Source: Garcia nutans (Eukaryota; Streptophyta; Magnoliopsida; Malpighiales; Euphorbiaceae). From it: a DNA stretch of 64,000 nucleotides. The notes below the pieces were generated by a model. It had not been told where the DNA came from, ran no database searches, and worked only from the letters and a program-made list of their open reading frames with translations. Position numbers and translations under genes: made by a program. The DNA is taken from assembly GCA_947685225.1 (NCBI GenBank), contig CANTUV010000024.1, positions 51,302,001 through 51,366,000 on the forward strand. The letters run 5' to 3'. Shown here piece after piece: positions 11,365-24,184 of the stretch. Within the stretch, counting starts at the first letter, position 1, and the number at the start of each line of letters is the position of its first letter.

Positions 11365-12110
11365 TTTATTTTTATCTTTGTATAAGATAGACATAATGTA
11401 CTCTTTAACTAATATTAATATTGTTGCTTTTGTTGATATTGTTGTTATTATTATTGTTGTTGTTGTTGTTGTTATTTGCTATGATGACTTAGTCTACAAG
11501 TGATTGAATGGTTTATGTTAAACCAAATGAATTGGCCTATCTGGCCTAATAAAAACCATATAGTTAGCCAACCAAAATGCATTTTTTTGGTCATTCTAGC
11601 TAGCCAAATGAGTTTTTATTAGCTATTATGGCTAACCAAATTCATTATGTATGGACCAATATAGTATCATATACAATCAATTGATTTGAAAGTTAACATG
11701 TACATTCCGTATATAATTCATAACACTTTAATCAACATAGCATCAATTCTCAAATCAACATAGAAATTCACTTAATTATGGAATATAATAAATATTCCTA
11801 AATCCAAAAAAGCTATAATTCAAACAAGTACTTATCTAAATAAATCTCAAATACTTATGCAAAGTCTAATAATATTAATAATACATCAAAAAGGTTTATC
11901 AATCTCTCGCTCGATGCATATATGAAAAAGGCACATTAGTAGGATCATCCTCCTCCACTTCTTGATTTGGGATGAATACATGGTCTAATCGATCATTGGC
12001 CGCTCTAACCATATTAACTAGTCACTGTGGTTGCTTAACATAATGTTGCCTTTGCCCCACAAACTTCTCGACATACTCATAACATATCCATCCATTGTTG
12101 ATGATCATGA

Positions 12111-14753
12111 TGTAACACCCCTATACCTCGTATATGTACACAGCATGCTAGTACGATCATAATATACGTATACTAAATATAGGTATGCCACTGTTTATAA
12201 AACATACAGATAATCCCTTTTCAATAATATAAATAAATTTAAAACATTTAAAGGAATTTATAAAACACAATAGACAAAATGTTTATTAAAAATGCAGCGG
12301 AAAATATAACAAATATTTACAATTACATATACATCAAAATTCAAGTTTTACAAAACATAAAATGCATATACATGTTTGGCAATATGTCTTTGATCTTTAA
12401 GCTCCACAATCAACACCTCAAGATCTAGACTCTACTCGGCCTGGAGGAACTCTCCGGTTCTTCTCTGTCACCTGCGTGATAAATCATAATCGCGCTAAGC
12501 CAACGGCTTAGTGGTACAAACTATAATAATATTATGTTTTGATGCAATGCCAATGTCACACAATCAATTCCATACACCATTCAAAAGAATGTTATACTTC
12601 ACCATCTTACTTTCCTTAATATCATATCAAACATTCATTCTCAATAAGATACTTATACATTATAATCAATCTCATTATTCATTGGTTTCACCATTCAAGA
12701 ATCACATTGAAAACAAAGACAAGCATGGGCCCAAAGACACTAATATGCCATTCAACTTTCAGAGTTAATGTTTTGGTTTAATTATCATATTTATCATTAT
12801 CATTATCCCAACTAGGCTTCAAGGATTTAGGTTCAACCAAGCTTCAAGGGGAACAAAGCATGCTAAGTATCAACCCAACTTGACTTCAAGAACCAAACCC
12901 AACCTAGCTTCAAGGGTTGTAACATCTCAATTAGGCTTCAAGGACTAGACCCAACCAAGCTTCAAGGGGAGTAAAACATGTTAAACTTCAACCCAACTTG
13001 GCTTCAAGGATCAAGCCCAACCTAACTTCAAGAGATTGTTACCATAGGCATGCCACCAACAACAAAACTCTGAAAATGGAATAACACATTAGCCACACAA
13101 CTCATTAATTATTTCATTATCAATTTCATTCTCATTTACTCATCATCACTTAGGCAACCATGCCTCAATCATCTCATTAGCATCATTATCATTTTAGCCA
13201 ACAACCATGGCTCCATATCTCATCCAGAGAGTATATATATATATCATCAATTGCATTGCATATCATCTAGGCAAACATGCCTCAATTATGTCATTTACAT
13301 CATTATAACCAACCACATTGGTTTCACATCTCATTATATCTCAATTTACATTAATCAATTCACATCATACCAATCATAACATTTATCACACGAAGTAACA
13401 ATGTAATCAATTACTTAACATATGTACAATCAAACATGTTAAGTATCAAAATCATATAAATGCATGCAACCATGTAGCTTGTACTTACCTTAAGATAACT
13501 CACACCAATCTATACCCTTCCTCTTCCAAGAACTCTTCACCACTTAGGTTAAGGCAATTCAACCTCTTCACAACCTAAATCAAGAAGGAATATTACACAT
13601 GAGATACTAAGACTAAGAACCAACTAGGGCAAATTCTATACAAGACACGCTCAACAACACAGGCGTGTCCCTGACCGTGTCCTAAACTCACAACACAGAA
13701 GCTTTGACACGCTCTGAACCACGAGCGTGTCACTGAACGTGTAACACATTCTGTCTCATAGAAACATTGACACGTCCAACAACACGGACGTGCTCATGGC
13801 CGTGTCAATTCTTCAACCACACAGTAGCTATGACACGCTCAGTGACATGGGCGTGTCACTGGACGTGTAAATGCTACTGCAACATAGAACCATTGACACG
13901 TCTAAAGACTTGGCCGTGCTCATGGACGTGTCAGGCCAAAAATACAGATTCCGGCAACATCAACACTACATCCAACAAATCACTTTCTTTCACCATTTCC
14001 CACTTCAAACAAACTTAACTAAACACACCCAAAAACCATAATAAACTTGCAAAAACACCAAACAATACAAAACATACATCAAACACAAATCATAATCATC
14101 ACCACAAACCCAAAACACAACCACAACACTTTCTCTTCCAACAACTAATTCTTTCCTTCAATCCAACCTCAAAATCCATAATCAATTAAACCAAAAACTC
14201 TTAAACACACCACAATCAAACAACACACTCTTACTATCAACAATAATCTATCAAACTCAAACACAACTTCAATTAAAACAAGAGAAATCAAGAGAAAACT
14301 TACCAAAGTTGATGAAACTTCACAATTTTCCAACTTAATCACTTGAATCTTCCTTTAATTTGCTCTTTGAAATCAATAACCCTCTCTTGCTCTCTTGTCT
14401 TTGTGATGTCCGGCCAAGCAATTAGAAAAGAAGAAAAGGAAAAGAAAATGAGAAGGAAAGGTCAAATACTCAATCTCTTTAAAACCTCCACCAAGTGTTT
14501 TAATAATATAATATTCAAATTCCTCTCTTCCATACACTTAATTTCCTTTAATTACTTAATTAAAAATAGAAATAAAAAAATATCTTCTTCTTTTGACTTC
14601 CACATTTGACTTGTGTATATGTTATATATATTTCTATATATACAACATATAAACTCTCTCTTAAATTCTTTTCTCTTTCAAATTTAACATATACATTTAA
14701 TCCAATTACAACAATAATATCAAAACTTCTAGAGCATACTTTGGGATATTACA
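12111..14753 (-). mobile_element. Solo LTR of the G1 (Tekay-like) family, 2643 bp
   Basis: It starts TGTAACACCC at 12111 and ends GGGATATTACA at 14753, colinear with the G1 LTR and in the same orientation. It carries the same CTTCAAGG array, ACACG/CGTGT array and terminal palindrome. It is flanked by a perfect 5-bp duplication CATGA (12106-12110 and 14754-14758). The uninterrupted site is present at the matching places of units 2 and 3. No internal region remains, so the full element was reduced by LTR-LTR recombination after insertion. Confidence 0.96.
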
Positions 14754-15421
14754 CATGATCCAATGAGTAGTCAGATGCATCAACATTAGGTAAATCAAGT
14801 GAATATACATGTGATTGATGCTCTGGATTTTGAATAATGGGATGTGAAATCTGCCTATAACAATTGATGTGTGTGAAATTTGCAAGTATACGAAATCGAT
14901 TCAAGTAATAAAGAGTGAGTGAGTATCGTTTCCACGAGGATTGAAGACTAAGTACCAAAATTATATTAATTCATTATTATTTAGACAATCTCAAATTAAT
15001 TTTGATAATTAAACTAATTAAAAATAAGAGACTATTATTGAACAAAGAGACAAAATCAAGGAATTAAAACTAATAAATTTGAAGCTAGGGTATCTTTGAG
15101 TTCACTTGAACCTATCTTCTTTAATTAAATCTATTAGCAATCAATTTAATTACTTTTGCAAGGAAAGAATAATCCTTAATTATTTAACATGCTCTCCCAA
15201 GCAATGCTAAACCTATTCCATTAATCTCTATTAACAAATTAAAGAACATAAATAAATCTGTGATTAATTCTAGTAACTTCCTACAAGTCAAGTTATATTA
15301 CTTCCGTTCAAACTATACTCTTGTGTTGTTTATAATTAAATTCAATTTTCAAGATTTTCCTTCTGTACTGCTCATAGTAAAATCAATCAATCAATTAATT
15401 GGCCAGTTAATTGAAAGCATT

Positions 15422-15625
15422 TGTAATATCCCAAAGTATACCCTAAAAGTTTTGGAATATTTATTGTTGTATTTGAATTAAATGTTATAAGTGTATATGT
15501 TTAAGTGGAAAGAGAAAAGAGGTAAGGAGAAGAGTGTATATGTTGTATATATAGAGATATATACAACATATACAAGTCAAAGAAATGGAAGGTCAAAAGA
15601 AGATTTATTTATTTTTAAATTAATT
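15422..15625 (+). repeat. Truncated copy of the inverted solo LTR in unit 1
   Basis: The first 204 bp of the LTR at 21630, starting TGTAATATCCC after the same GCATT flank, then an abrupt switch to segment S after AAATTAATT. Confidence 0.92.
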
Positions 15626-17103
15626 TTTAAAATCAAAATTCAAAAAAAAAGTGTTTTGTCATACAAAGCCTTCGAGCTAAGGGAAGTCTGTTGAAATGAT
15701 TATTGGCAAGGTCATGAAGAAGCTATCAGCTGACATGCTGAAAAATAGTTTGAAATGGATGCATCCCTGACTCTGTTTCTTAGGGTCTCCACCACTCATG
15801 TTTTCATCATCTTGAAGATAAAAGCCATAAATGCAAAGCTTTCGATCATTCCAATGCAAGACTTGAACGAGCATCAAAAAAGAACCAATGAGAGCACTTC
15901 TGCTAATCACCTCAGACTGTGAGTTGATGGAACGACTGTAAGTATTATTCATGCATATCATGCTACATGAGCATATCACGTCACACTTTCTTATCTTGTA
16001 TTCTTTATCAAAGTGAACAGGAAACACTCTATGAAGTAAGGAATCAAAAGAAGATACCATTGCTTGAGAAAACTCCAGTAAATTTGCAAAGAGAAGAAAA
16101 ACGTGCTTGTGTTAAGAACTAGACGGCAAAAACATCAATCAAAGCTTGCATGAATAAAATATTTGGTTTGAGCCTACACAGGGGGCAAAGTTTCTCCTTT
16201 TCAATTTTTTGAGTTTATATACCAAATATTTTAAACTCACTTACAAATATTTTGCCACACAGGGGGGCAAGGAGAGGATATAAGGTCTAACTAAAAATAG
16301 CTAAATCTTTGCAAAAAGGAAGAATAGAAAAGAATGGAACATTAGAATTCTCAAAAGAACGAAGAGGCAAAAGACAAAGGACTAATCTAGCTAAAAGAGC
16401 TGAAGCCAGGGTAAAAACCCGACCTCCAATGGATAAAGACCCATGTTTCAAGGGTAAAGACCCAATCTCAAAGGATGAAGATCCATTTGCAAGGGTAAAG
16501 ACCCGATGTCAAAAGATGAAGATTCATTTTCAAGGATGAAGACCCGATCTCAAAGGATGAAGATCCATTTTAAGGGTGAAAAACCACAATGTATAGAATA
16601 ACCAGAGCAGTCAGATTTCTCAAATGATAAAAGGTCAGTGAAACTCAATCTCGGGTCCAAGCACCCAAATTTAAATTAATCTCGGGTCCAAGCACCCATT
16701 CTTGAATCCAAGTACCCGAATTGAATCCAATCTCGGGTCCAAGTACCCAATCTCGGGTCCAAGTACCCAAATCAAATCAATTTAGGATCGAGTGTCCAAA
16801 TCCAGTTAGGATCGAGTATCCAAAGCCAATTTATCCAAAGCCAATTTAGGATCGAGTATCCCAATCCAATTTAGGATCGAGTATCCCAATTCAGTTAAGA
16901 TCGAGTATCCCAATCCAGTTTAGGATCGAGTATCCAAAGCCAATTTAGGATCGAGTATCCAAATCCAGTTAGGATCGAGTATCCGAATCCAGTTAGAATC
17001 GAGTATCCCAATCCAATTTAGGATCGAGTATCCAAAGCCGATTTAGGATCGAGTATCCAAATCAAGTTTAGGATCGAGTATCCAAATCAAGTTTAGGATC
17101 GAG
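15626..17103. repeat. Segment S of unit 1: possible retroelement 3' tail plus minisatellite
   Basis: 1478 bp absent from unit 3. It contains two purine-rich polypurine-tract-like motifs (CACAGGGGGCAAAG at about 16178 and CACAGGGGGGCAAGG at about 16258) followed by three successive short-repeat types up to the unit end. That order resembles the region before the 3' LTR of Tat-type elements, which is a tentative inference. A 127-codon minus-strand frame (15677-16060) has no recognisable domain. Confidence 0.6.
16411..17103. repeat. Composite minisatellite of short hyphenated palindromes (unit 1)
   Basis: Three unit types follow one another: GGGTAAAGACCC (about 23-25 bp spacing, 16411-16580), CTCGGGTCCAAGCACCC (16645-16770), and TTAGGATCGAGTATCC (about 20-22 bp spacing, 16785-17103). 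All share a GGGT/GGAT...ACCC/ATCC inverted pair. They are interspersed with short CAAATC linkers. Confidence 0.85.
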
Positions 17104-18525
17104 TTTATTTTTATCTTTGTATAAGATAGACATAATGTACTCTTTAACTAATATTAATATTGTTGCTTTTGTTGATATTGTTGTTATTATTATTGTTGTT
17201 GTTGTTGTTGTTATTTGCTATGATGACTTAGTCTACAAGTGATTGAATGGTTTATGTTAAACCAAATGAATTGGCCTATTTGGCCTAATAAAAACCATAT
17301 AATTAGCCAACCAAAATGCATTTTTTTGGTCATTCTAGCTAGCCAAATGAGTTTTTATTAGCTATTATGGCTAACCAAATTCATTATGTATGGATCGATA
17401 TAGTATCATATACAATCAATTGATTTGAAAGTTAACATGTACATTCCGTATATAATTCATAAACACTTTAATCAACATAGCATCAATTCTCAAATCAACA
17501 TAGAAATTCACTTAATTATGGAATATAATAAATATTCCTAAATCTAAAAAAGCTATAATTCAAACAAGTACTTATCTAAATAAATCTCAAATACTTATGC
17601 AAAGTCTAATAATATTAATAATACATAAAAAAGGTTTATCAATCTCTCGCTCGATGCATATATGAAAAAGGCACATTAGTAGGATCATCCTCCTCCACTT
17701 CTTGATTTGGGATGAATACATGGTCTAATCGATCATTGGCCGCTCTAACCATATCAACTAGTCATTGTGGTTGCTTAACATAATGTTGCCTTTGCCCCAC
17801 AAACTTCTCTACATACTCATAACATATCCATCCATTGTTGATGATCATGATCCAATGAGTAGTCAGATGCATCAACATGAGGTAAATCAAGTGAATATAC
17901 ATGTGATTGATGTTCTGGATTTTGAATAATGGGATGTGAAATCTGCCTATACCAATTGATGTGTGTGAAATTTGCAAGTATACGAAATCGATTCAAGTAA
18001 TAAAGAGTGAGTGAGTATCGTTTCCACGAGGATTGAAGACTAAGTACCAAAATTATATTAATTCATTATTATTTAGACAATCTCAAATTAATTTTGATAA
18101 TTAAACTAATTAAAAATAAGAGACTATTATTGAACAAAGAGACAAAATCAAGGAATTAAAACTAATAAATTTGAAGCTAGGGTATCTTTGAGTTCACTTG
18201 AACCTATCTTCTTTAATTAAATCTATTAGCAATCAATTTAATTACTTTTGCAAGGAAAGAATAATCCTTAATTATTTAACATGCTCTCCCAAGCAATGCT
18301 AAACCTATTCCATTAATCTCTATTAACCTCTTATAATAGAAATTAAAGAACATAAATAAATCTGTGATTAATTCTAGTAACTTCCTACAAGTCAAGTTAT
18401 ATTACTTCCGTTCAAACTATACTCTTGTGTTGTTTATAATTAAATTCAATTTTCAAGATTTTCCTTCTGTACTGCTCATAGTAAAATCAATCAATCAATT
18501 AATTGGCCAGTTAATTGAAAGCATT

Positions 18526-18729
18526 TGTAATATCCCAAAGTATACCCTAAAAGTTTTGGAATATTTATTGTTGTATTTGAATTAAATGTTATAAGTGTAT
18601 ATGTTTAAGTGGAAAGAGAAAAGAGGTAAGGAGAAGAGTGTATATGTTGTATATATAGAGATATATACAACATATACAAGTCAAAGAAATGGAAGGTCAA
18701 AAGAAGATTTATTTATTTTTAAATTAATT
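18526..18729 (+). repeat. Truncated copy of the inverted solo LTR in unit 2
   Basis: Identical arrangement to the copy in unit 1, exactly 3104 bp downstream, with the same breakpoint. Confidence 0.92.
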
Positions 18730-19514
18730 TTTAAAATCAAAATTCAAAAAAAAAGTGTTTTGTCATACAAAGCCTTCGAGCTAAGGGAAGTCTGTTGAAA
18801 TGATTATTGGCAAGGTCATGAAGAAGCTATCAGCTGACATGCTGAAAAATAGTTTGAAATGGATGCATCCCTGACTCTGTTTCTTAGGGTCTCCACCACT
18901 CATGTTTTCATCATCTTGAAGATAAAAGCCATAAATGCAAAGCTTTCGATCATTCCAATGCAAGACTTGAACGAGCATCAAAAAGGAACCAATGAGAGCA
19001 CTTCTGCTAATCACCTCAGACTGTGAGTTGATGGAACGACTGTAAGTATTATTCATGCATATCATGCTACATGAGCATATCACGTCACACTTTCTTATCT
19101 TGTATTCTTTATCAAAGTGAACAGGAAACACTCTGTGAAGTAAGGAATCAAAAGAAGATACCATTGCTTGAGAAAACTCCAGTAAATTTGCAAAGAGAAG
19201 AAAAACGTGCTTGTGTTAAGAACTAGACGGCAAAAACATCAATCAAAGCTTGCATGAATAAAATATTTGGTTTGAGCCTACACAGGGGGCAAAGTTTCTC
19301 CTTTTCAATTTTTTGAGTTTATATACCAAATATTTTAAACTCACTTACAAATATTTTGCCACACAGGGGGGCAAGGAGAGGATATAAGGTCCAACTAAAA
19401 ATAGCTAAATCTTTGCAAAAAGGAAGAATAGAAAAGAATGGAACATTAGAATTCTCAAAAGAACGAAGAGGCAAAAGACAAAGGACTAATCTAGCTAAAA
19501 GAGCTGAAGCCAGG

Positions 19515-20207
19515 GTAAAAACCCGACCTCCAATGGATAAAGACCCATGTTTCAAGGGTAAAGACCCAATCTCAAAGGATGAAGATCCATTTGTAAGGGT
19601 AAAGACCCGATGTCAAAAGATGAAGATTCATTTTCAAGGATGAAGACCCGATCTCAAAGGATGAAGATCCATTTTAAGGGTGAAAAACCACAATGTATAG
19701 AATAACCAGAGCAGTCAGATTTCTCAAATGATAAAAGGTCAGTGAAACTCAATCTCGGGTCCAAGCACCCAAATTTAAATTAATCTCGGGTCCAAGCACC
19801 CATTCTTGAATCCAAGTACCCGAATTGAATCCAATCTCGGGTCCAAGTACCCAATCTCGGGTCCAAGTACCCAAATCAAATCAATTTAGGATCGAGTGTC
19901 CAAATCCAGTTAGGATCGAGTATCCAAAGCCAATTTATCCAAAGCCAATTTAGGATCGAGTATCCCAATCCAATTTAGGATCGAGTATCCCAATCCAGTT
20001 AAGATCGAGTATCCCAATCCAGTTTAGGATCAAGTATCCAAAGCCAATTTAGGATCGAGTATCCAAATCCAGTTAGGATCGAGTATCCGAATCCAGTTAG
20101 AATCGAGTATCCCAATCCAATTTAGGATCGAGTATCCAAAGCCGATTTAGGATCGAGTATCCAAATCAAGTTTAGGATCGAGTATCCAAATCAAGTTTAG
20201 GATCGAG
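19515..20207. repeat. Composite minisatellite of short hyphenated palindromes (unit 2)
   Basis: The same array as at 16411-17103, displaced by 3104 bp, with only a few substitutions. It was copied as part of the larger unit. Confidence 0.85.
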
Positions 20208-21833
20208 TTTATTTTTATCTTTGTATAAGATAGACATAATGTACTCTTTAACTAATATTAATATTGTTGCTTTTGTTGATATTGTTGTTATTATTATTGT
20301 TGTTGTTGTTGTTGTTATTTGCTATGATGACTTAGTCTACAAGTGATTGAATGGTTTATGTTAAACCAAATGAATTGGCCTATTTGGCCTAATAAAAACC
20401 ATATAGTTAGCCAACCAAAATGCATTTTTTTGGTCATTCTAGCTAGTCAAATGAGTTTTTATTAGCTATTATGGCTAACCAAATTCATTATGTATGGATC
20501 GATATAGTATCATATACAATCAATTGATTTGAAAGTTAACATGTACATTCCGTATATAATTCATAAACACTTTAATCAACATAGCATCAATTCTTAAATC
20601 AACATAGAAATTCACTTAATTATGGAATATAATAAATATTCCTAAATCCAAAAAAGCTATAATTCAAACAAGTACTTATCTAAATAAATCTCAAATACTT
20701 ATGCAAAGTCTAATAATATTAATAATACATAAAAAAGGTTTATCAATCTCTCGCTCGATGCATATATGAAAAAGGCACATTAGTAGGATCATCCTCCTCC
20801 ACTTCTTGATTTGGGATGAATACATGGTCTAATCGATCATTGGCCGCTCTAACCATATCAACTAGTCATTGTGGTTGCTTAACATAATGTTGCCTTTGCC
20901 CCACAAACTTCTCTACATACTCATAACATATCCATCCATTGTTGATGATCATGATCCAATGAGTAGTCAGATGCATCAACATGAGGTAAATCAAGTGAAT
21001 ATACATGTGATTGATGTTCTGGATTTTGAATAATGGGATGTGAAATCTGCCTATACCAATTGATGTGTGTGAAATTTGCAAGTATACGAAATCGATTCAA
21101 GTAATAAAGAGTGAGTGAGTATCGTTTCCACGAGGATTGAAGACTAAGTACCAAAATTATATTAATTCATTATTATTTAGACAATCTCAAATTAATTTTG
21201 ATAATTAAACTAATTAAAAATAAGAGACTATTATTGAACAAAGAGACAAAATCAAGGAATTAAAACTAATAAATTTGAAGCTAGGGTATCTTTGAGTTCA
21301 CTTGAACCTATCTTCTTTAATTAAATCTATTAGCAATCAATTTAATTACTTTTGCAAGGAAAGAATAATCCTTAATTATTTAACATGCTCTCCCAAGCAA
21401 TGCTAAACCTATTCCATTAATCTCTATTAACCTCTTATAATAGAAATTAAAGAACATAAATAAATCTGTGATTAATTCTAGTAACTTCCTACAAGTCAAG
21501 TTATATTACTTCCGTTCAAACTATACTCTTGTGTTGTTTATAATTAAATTCAATTTTCAAGATTTTCCTTCTGTACTGCTCATAGTAAAATCAATCAATC
21601 AATTAATTGGCCAGTTAATTGAAAGCATTTGTAATATCCCAAAGTATACCCTAAAAGTTTTGGAATATTTATTGTTGTATTTGAATTAAATGTTATAAGT
21701 GTATATGTTTAAGTGGAAAGAGAAAAGAGGTAAGGAGAAGAGTGTATATGTTGTATATATAGAGATATATACAACATATACAAGTCAAAGAAATGGAAGG
21801 TCAAAAGAAGATTTATTTATTTTTAAATTAATT
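20208..21833. repeat. Unit 3 of the 3.1 kb tandem array (partial)
   Basis: It matches unit 2 offset by exactly 3104 bp until 21833. There the sequence runs on into the complete inverted solo LTR instead of segment S. Segment S is absent here, so the array has three copies of the left part and two of S. Confidence 0.95.
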
Positions 21834-24184
21834 GAAATGGAAATTAAGTGGAAGTGGATGAGGATATTTATGAATATTTTATTATTTAAATTGCTTGGTT
21901 GAGAATTAAAGAAAGTTTTAGTAGTTGAGAGAAGGGTTGAGTGTTGACTTTGCTCTTCTCTATTCTTCTTCTTCTTTTCTTTTCTCCTTGGCCGGCTAAC
22001 TCCATAGCAAGAGAAAAAGTGAGATTTTGTCTTTCCAAACTCAAGATTGAAGGATGTTTCAAGTGATCAAGTTGGAATTCTAAGGGTTTTCATCACTTTT
22101 GGTAAGTTTCCAACTTGTTTTCTTTGGTTTTCTTCTAAATTTGTGTATTGAGTTTGGTGATTGATTGTTGATAGTATGTGTATATTTGATTATGGTGTAT
22201 TTGAGGGTGTGTGATCTTCTTGGTGTTGATTTTGGAGTTTGATTGAAGAGATAGAGTTAAGTTTGGTGTTGGAAGAGCAAGTGTTATGTTTGAGTTGTGT
22301 GTATGTGATGGTTGTGAATTGGTGTTTGATGTATGTATTGAGTTATTTTGGTGTTTTTGCAAGTTATTATGGTTTATGGATGTGTTTAGTTAAGTTTGTT
22401 TGGAGTGGAAAATGGTGGAAGTAAGAGGTTTGTTGGATGTGATGTTGTTGTTGCCGAAATCAGGATTTTTGGCCTGACACGCCCATGAGCACGGCCAAGT
22501 CTTTGGGCCTTTCAATGGTTCTGTTTTCTGAATGGGTGACACGACTAATGATGCGACCATGTCACTGAGCATGTCATAGCTACTGTGATGTTGGTGGATT
22601 GACACGCCCATATCACTGAGCGTGTCACTAAGCGTGTCATAGCTACTGTGTTGAGGGAGGATTGACATGGTCAGTGACACACCCATGTCACTGAGCGTGT
22701 CAAAGCTTCTGTGTTGTGGATTTAGGGCACGGTCAGGGACACACCCATGTTGTTGAGCGTGTCATGTGTAGAGTTTGCCCTAGTTGGTTCTTATCCATAT
22801 TATCTCATATGTATCTCCAAGTAAGCGTGTATCATCCCTTTTTGGAATAGGTTTTGAAGAGATTGAGTTGCCCTAATCCAAGTGTTGAGGATTCTTGGAA
22901 GAGGAGGTTGATAGATTAGTGTGAGTTGCTCTTGAGGTAAGTACAAACCTTACATGGTTGCATACATTTATACTTAACACATTTGGTTGTAAATTTTTTA
23001 AGTAATCTATTGCATTGTTGATATATTTGATTAATGCTATGATTTGCATAATGTGAAAAATATGATGATCATTCAAATTATATGTAAATGCAATTGGTTG
23101 TGTATACCCTAATGATGAGATGTGAAGCCATTGTTGTTGGCTATAATGATGCAAATGAAATAATTGGGCATATTTGCCTAGATGATTATGAGGAAATGAG
23201 AATGGAATTGATAATGAAATAATGAAAGAATTGTGTGCCTAATGTGTTTTTTAATTTTCAGAGTTTTATTGTTGGTGGCATGTCTAATAGTAACAATCCC
23301 TTGAAGCTGGGTTAGGCTTGATCCTTGAAGCCAAGTTGGGTTGAAGTTTAGCATGCTTAACTCCCCTTGAAGCTTAGTTGGGTCTAGTCCTTAAAGCCTA
23401 GCTGGGATGTTACAAACCCTTGAAGTTGGGTTGTGTTTGGTCCTTGAAGCCAAGTTGGGTTGATGCTTAGCATGCTTCGCTCCCCTTGAAGCTTGGTTGG
23501 GCCTAATCCTTGAAACCTAGTTGGGATAATGATAAATGTGATAATTGAACCAAAACATTAACTCTGAAAGTTGAATGGCATATTAGTTTCTTTTGGGCCC
23601 ATGCTTGTCTTTGTTTAAATGTGAATCATGAATGGTGAAACAAATAAATAGTAAGATTTAATTTAAGGTTTTGAAATATGATATTCTTATATATTGTTTA
23701 TAATATTTGAATGTGTGACATTGGCATTACATTAAAGCATATTGTTATTGTGGTTTGTACCACTAAGTCGTTGACTTAGCGCGATTGTGGTTCATCACGC
23801 AGGTGACAGGGTAGATCCGGTTGAACCGAAGAGTTCAGCTAGACAGAGTCGAGTCTAGGCTTGTGAAGTGTTGATTGTGGACTTCAAGATCAGAGACGAA
23901 CTGTCAAACATGTATAAACTTTATGTTTTGTAAACATTGATTTTGATGTATTTATATATGTAAATACCGCTACATTTTCCGCTGCATAATGAATAAATGT
24001 TTTACCTGTTATGTTCCATAATATGTATATAAATATATATGAAATATTTTAAGTTTTCTCATATAAATGCAAAAGAGAAAGATTGGGTTGTTTAATATAA
24101 ACCGTGACACTCCTGTATCTGATATACGTATATTACAGATGTGGTTATATGTAGTGTGCGTATATGGGGTACGAGGGTGTTACA
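21630..24184 (+). mobile_element. Solo LTR of the G1 family, inverted, 2555 bp
   Basis: It starts TGTAATATCCC at 21630 and ends GTGTTACA at 24184, the reverse complement of the G1 LTR layout. It is flanked by a perfect target duplication GCATT (21625-21629 and 24185-24189). Its palindrome lies at about 21742-21782, the ACACG/CGTGT array at about 22473-22770 and the CTTCAAGG array at about 23289-23530. It inserted before the tandem duplication, since its first 204 bp occur in units 1 and 2. Confidence 0.95.

Larger units (their letters stand above)
11365..17103. repeat. Unit 1 of the 3.1 kb tandem array (with solo-LTR insertion)
   Basis: It begins TTTATTTTTATCTTTG at 11365 and ends where the same phrase restarts at 17104. 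Removing the 2648-bp solo LTR plus target duplication leaves about 3091 bp, close to the 3104 bp of unit 2. The remaining difference is mainly a missing stretch of about 14 bp (present in unit 2 near 18328). Contents: a microsatellite of TTG repeats, A/T-rich DNA, a dispersed-repeat segment with the phrase AGTATCGTTTCCACGAGGAT, the first 204 bp of an inverted LTR (15422-15625), and segment S with minisatellites (15626-17103). The minus-strand open frames here look like shadows. Confidence 0.93.
17104..20207. repeat. Unit 2 of the 3.1 kb tandem array (3104 bp)
   Basis: A complete unit without the solo LTR. The intact target site (GATCATGATCCAATGAG) is at about 17842-17858. It includes the truncated LTR copy 18526-18729 and segment S 18730-20207. 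It is near-identical to units 1 and 3 by eye, with rare substitutions, so the duplication is recent. Confidence 0.95.

Noticed and set aside
15677..16060. A 127-codon minus-strand gene repeated at 18781-19164
   Set aside because: No recognisable domain, low-complexity composition, and it repeats only because the whole 3.1 kb unit repeats. It lies in a probable retroelement tail.
16411..17103. CRISPR-like array (regular short repeats with spacers)
   Set aside because: Units of 20-25 bp have no unique spacers, the motifs drift into each other, and the context is a plant tandem repeat.
17762..18050. Small minus-strand ORFs in each tandem unit (also near 14749 and 20866)
   Set aside because: Two overlapping frames of under 80 codons give no consistent protein. 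A decayed transposase remnant is possible but not supportable.
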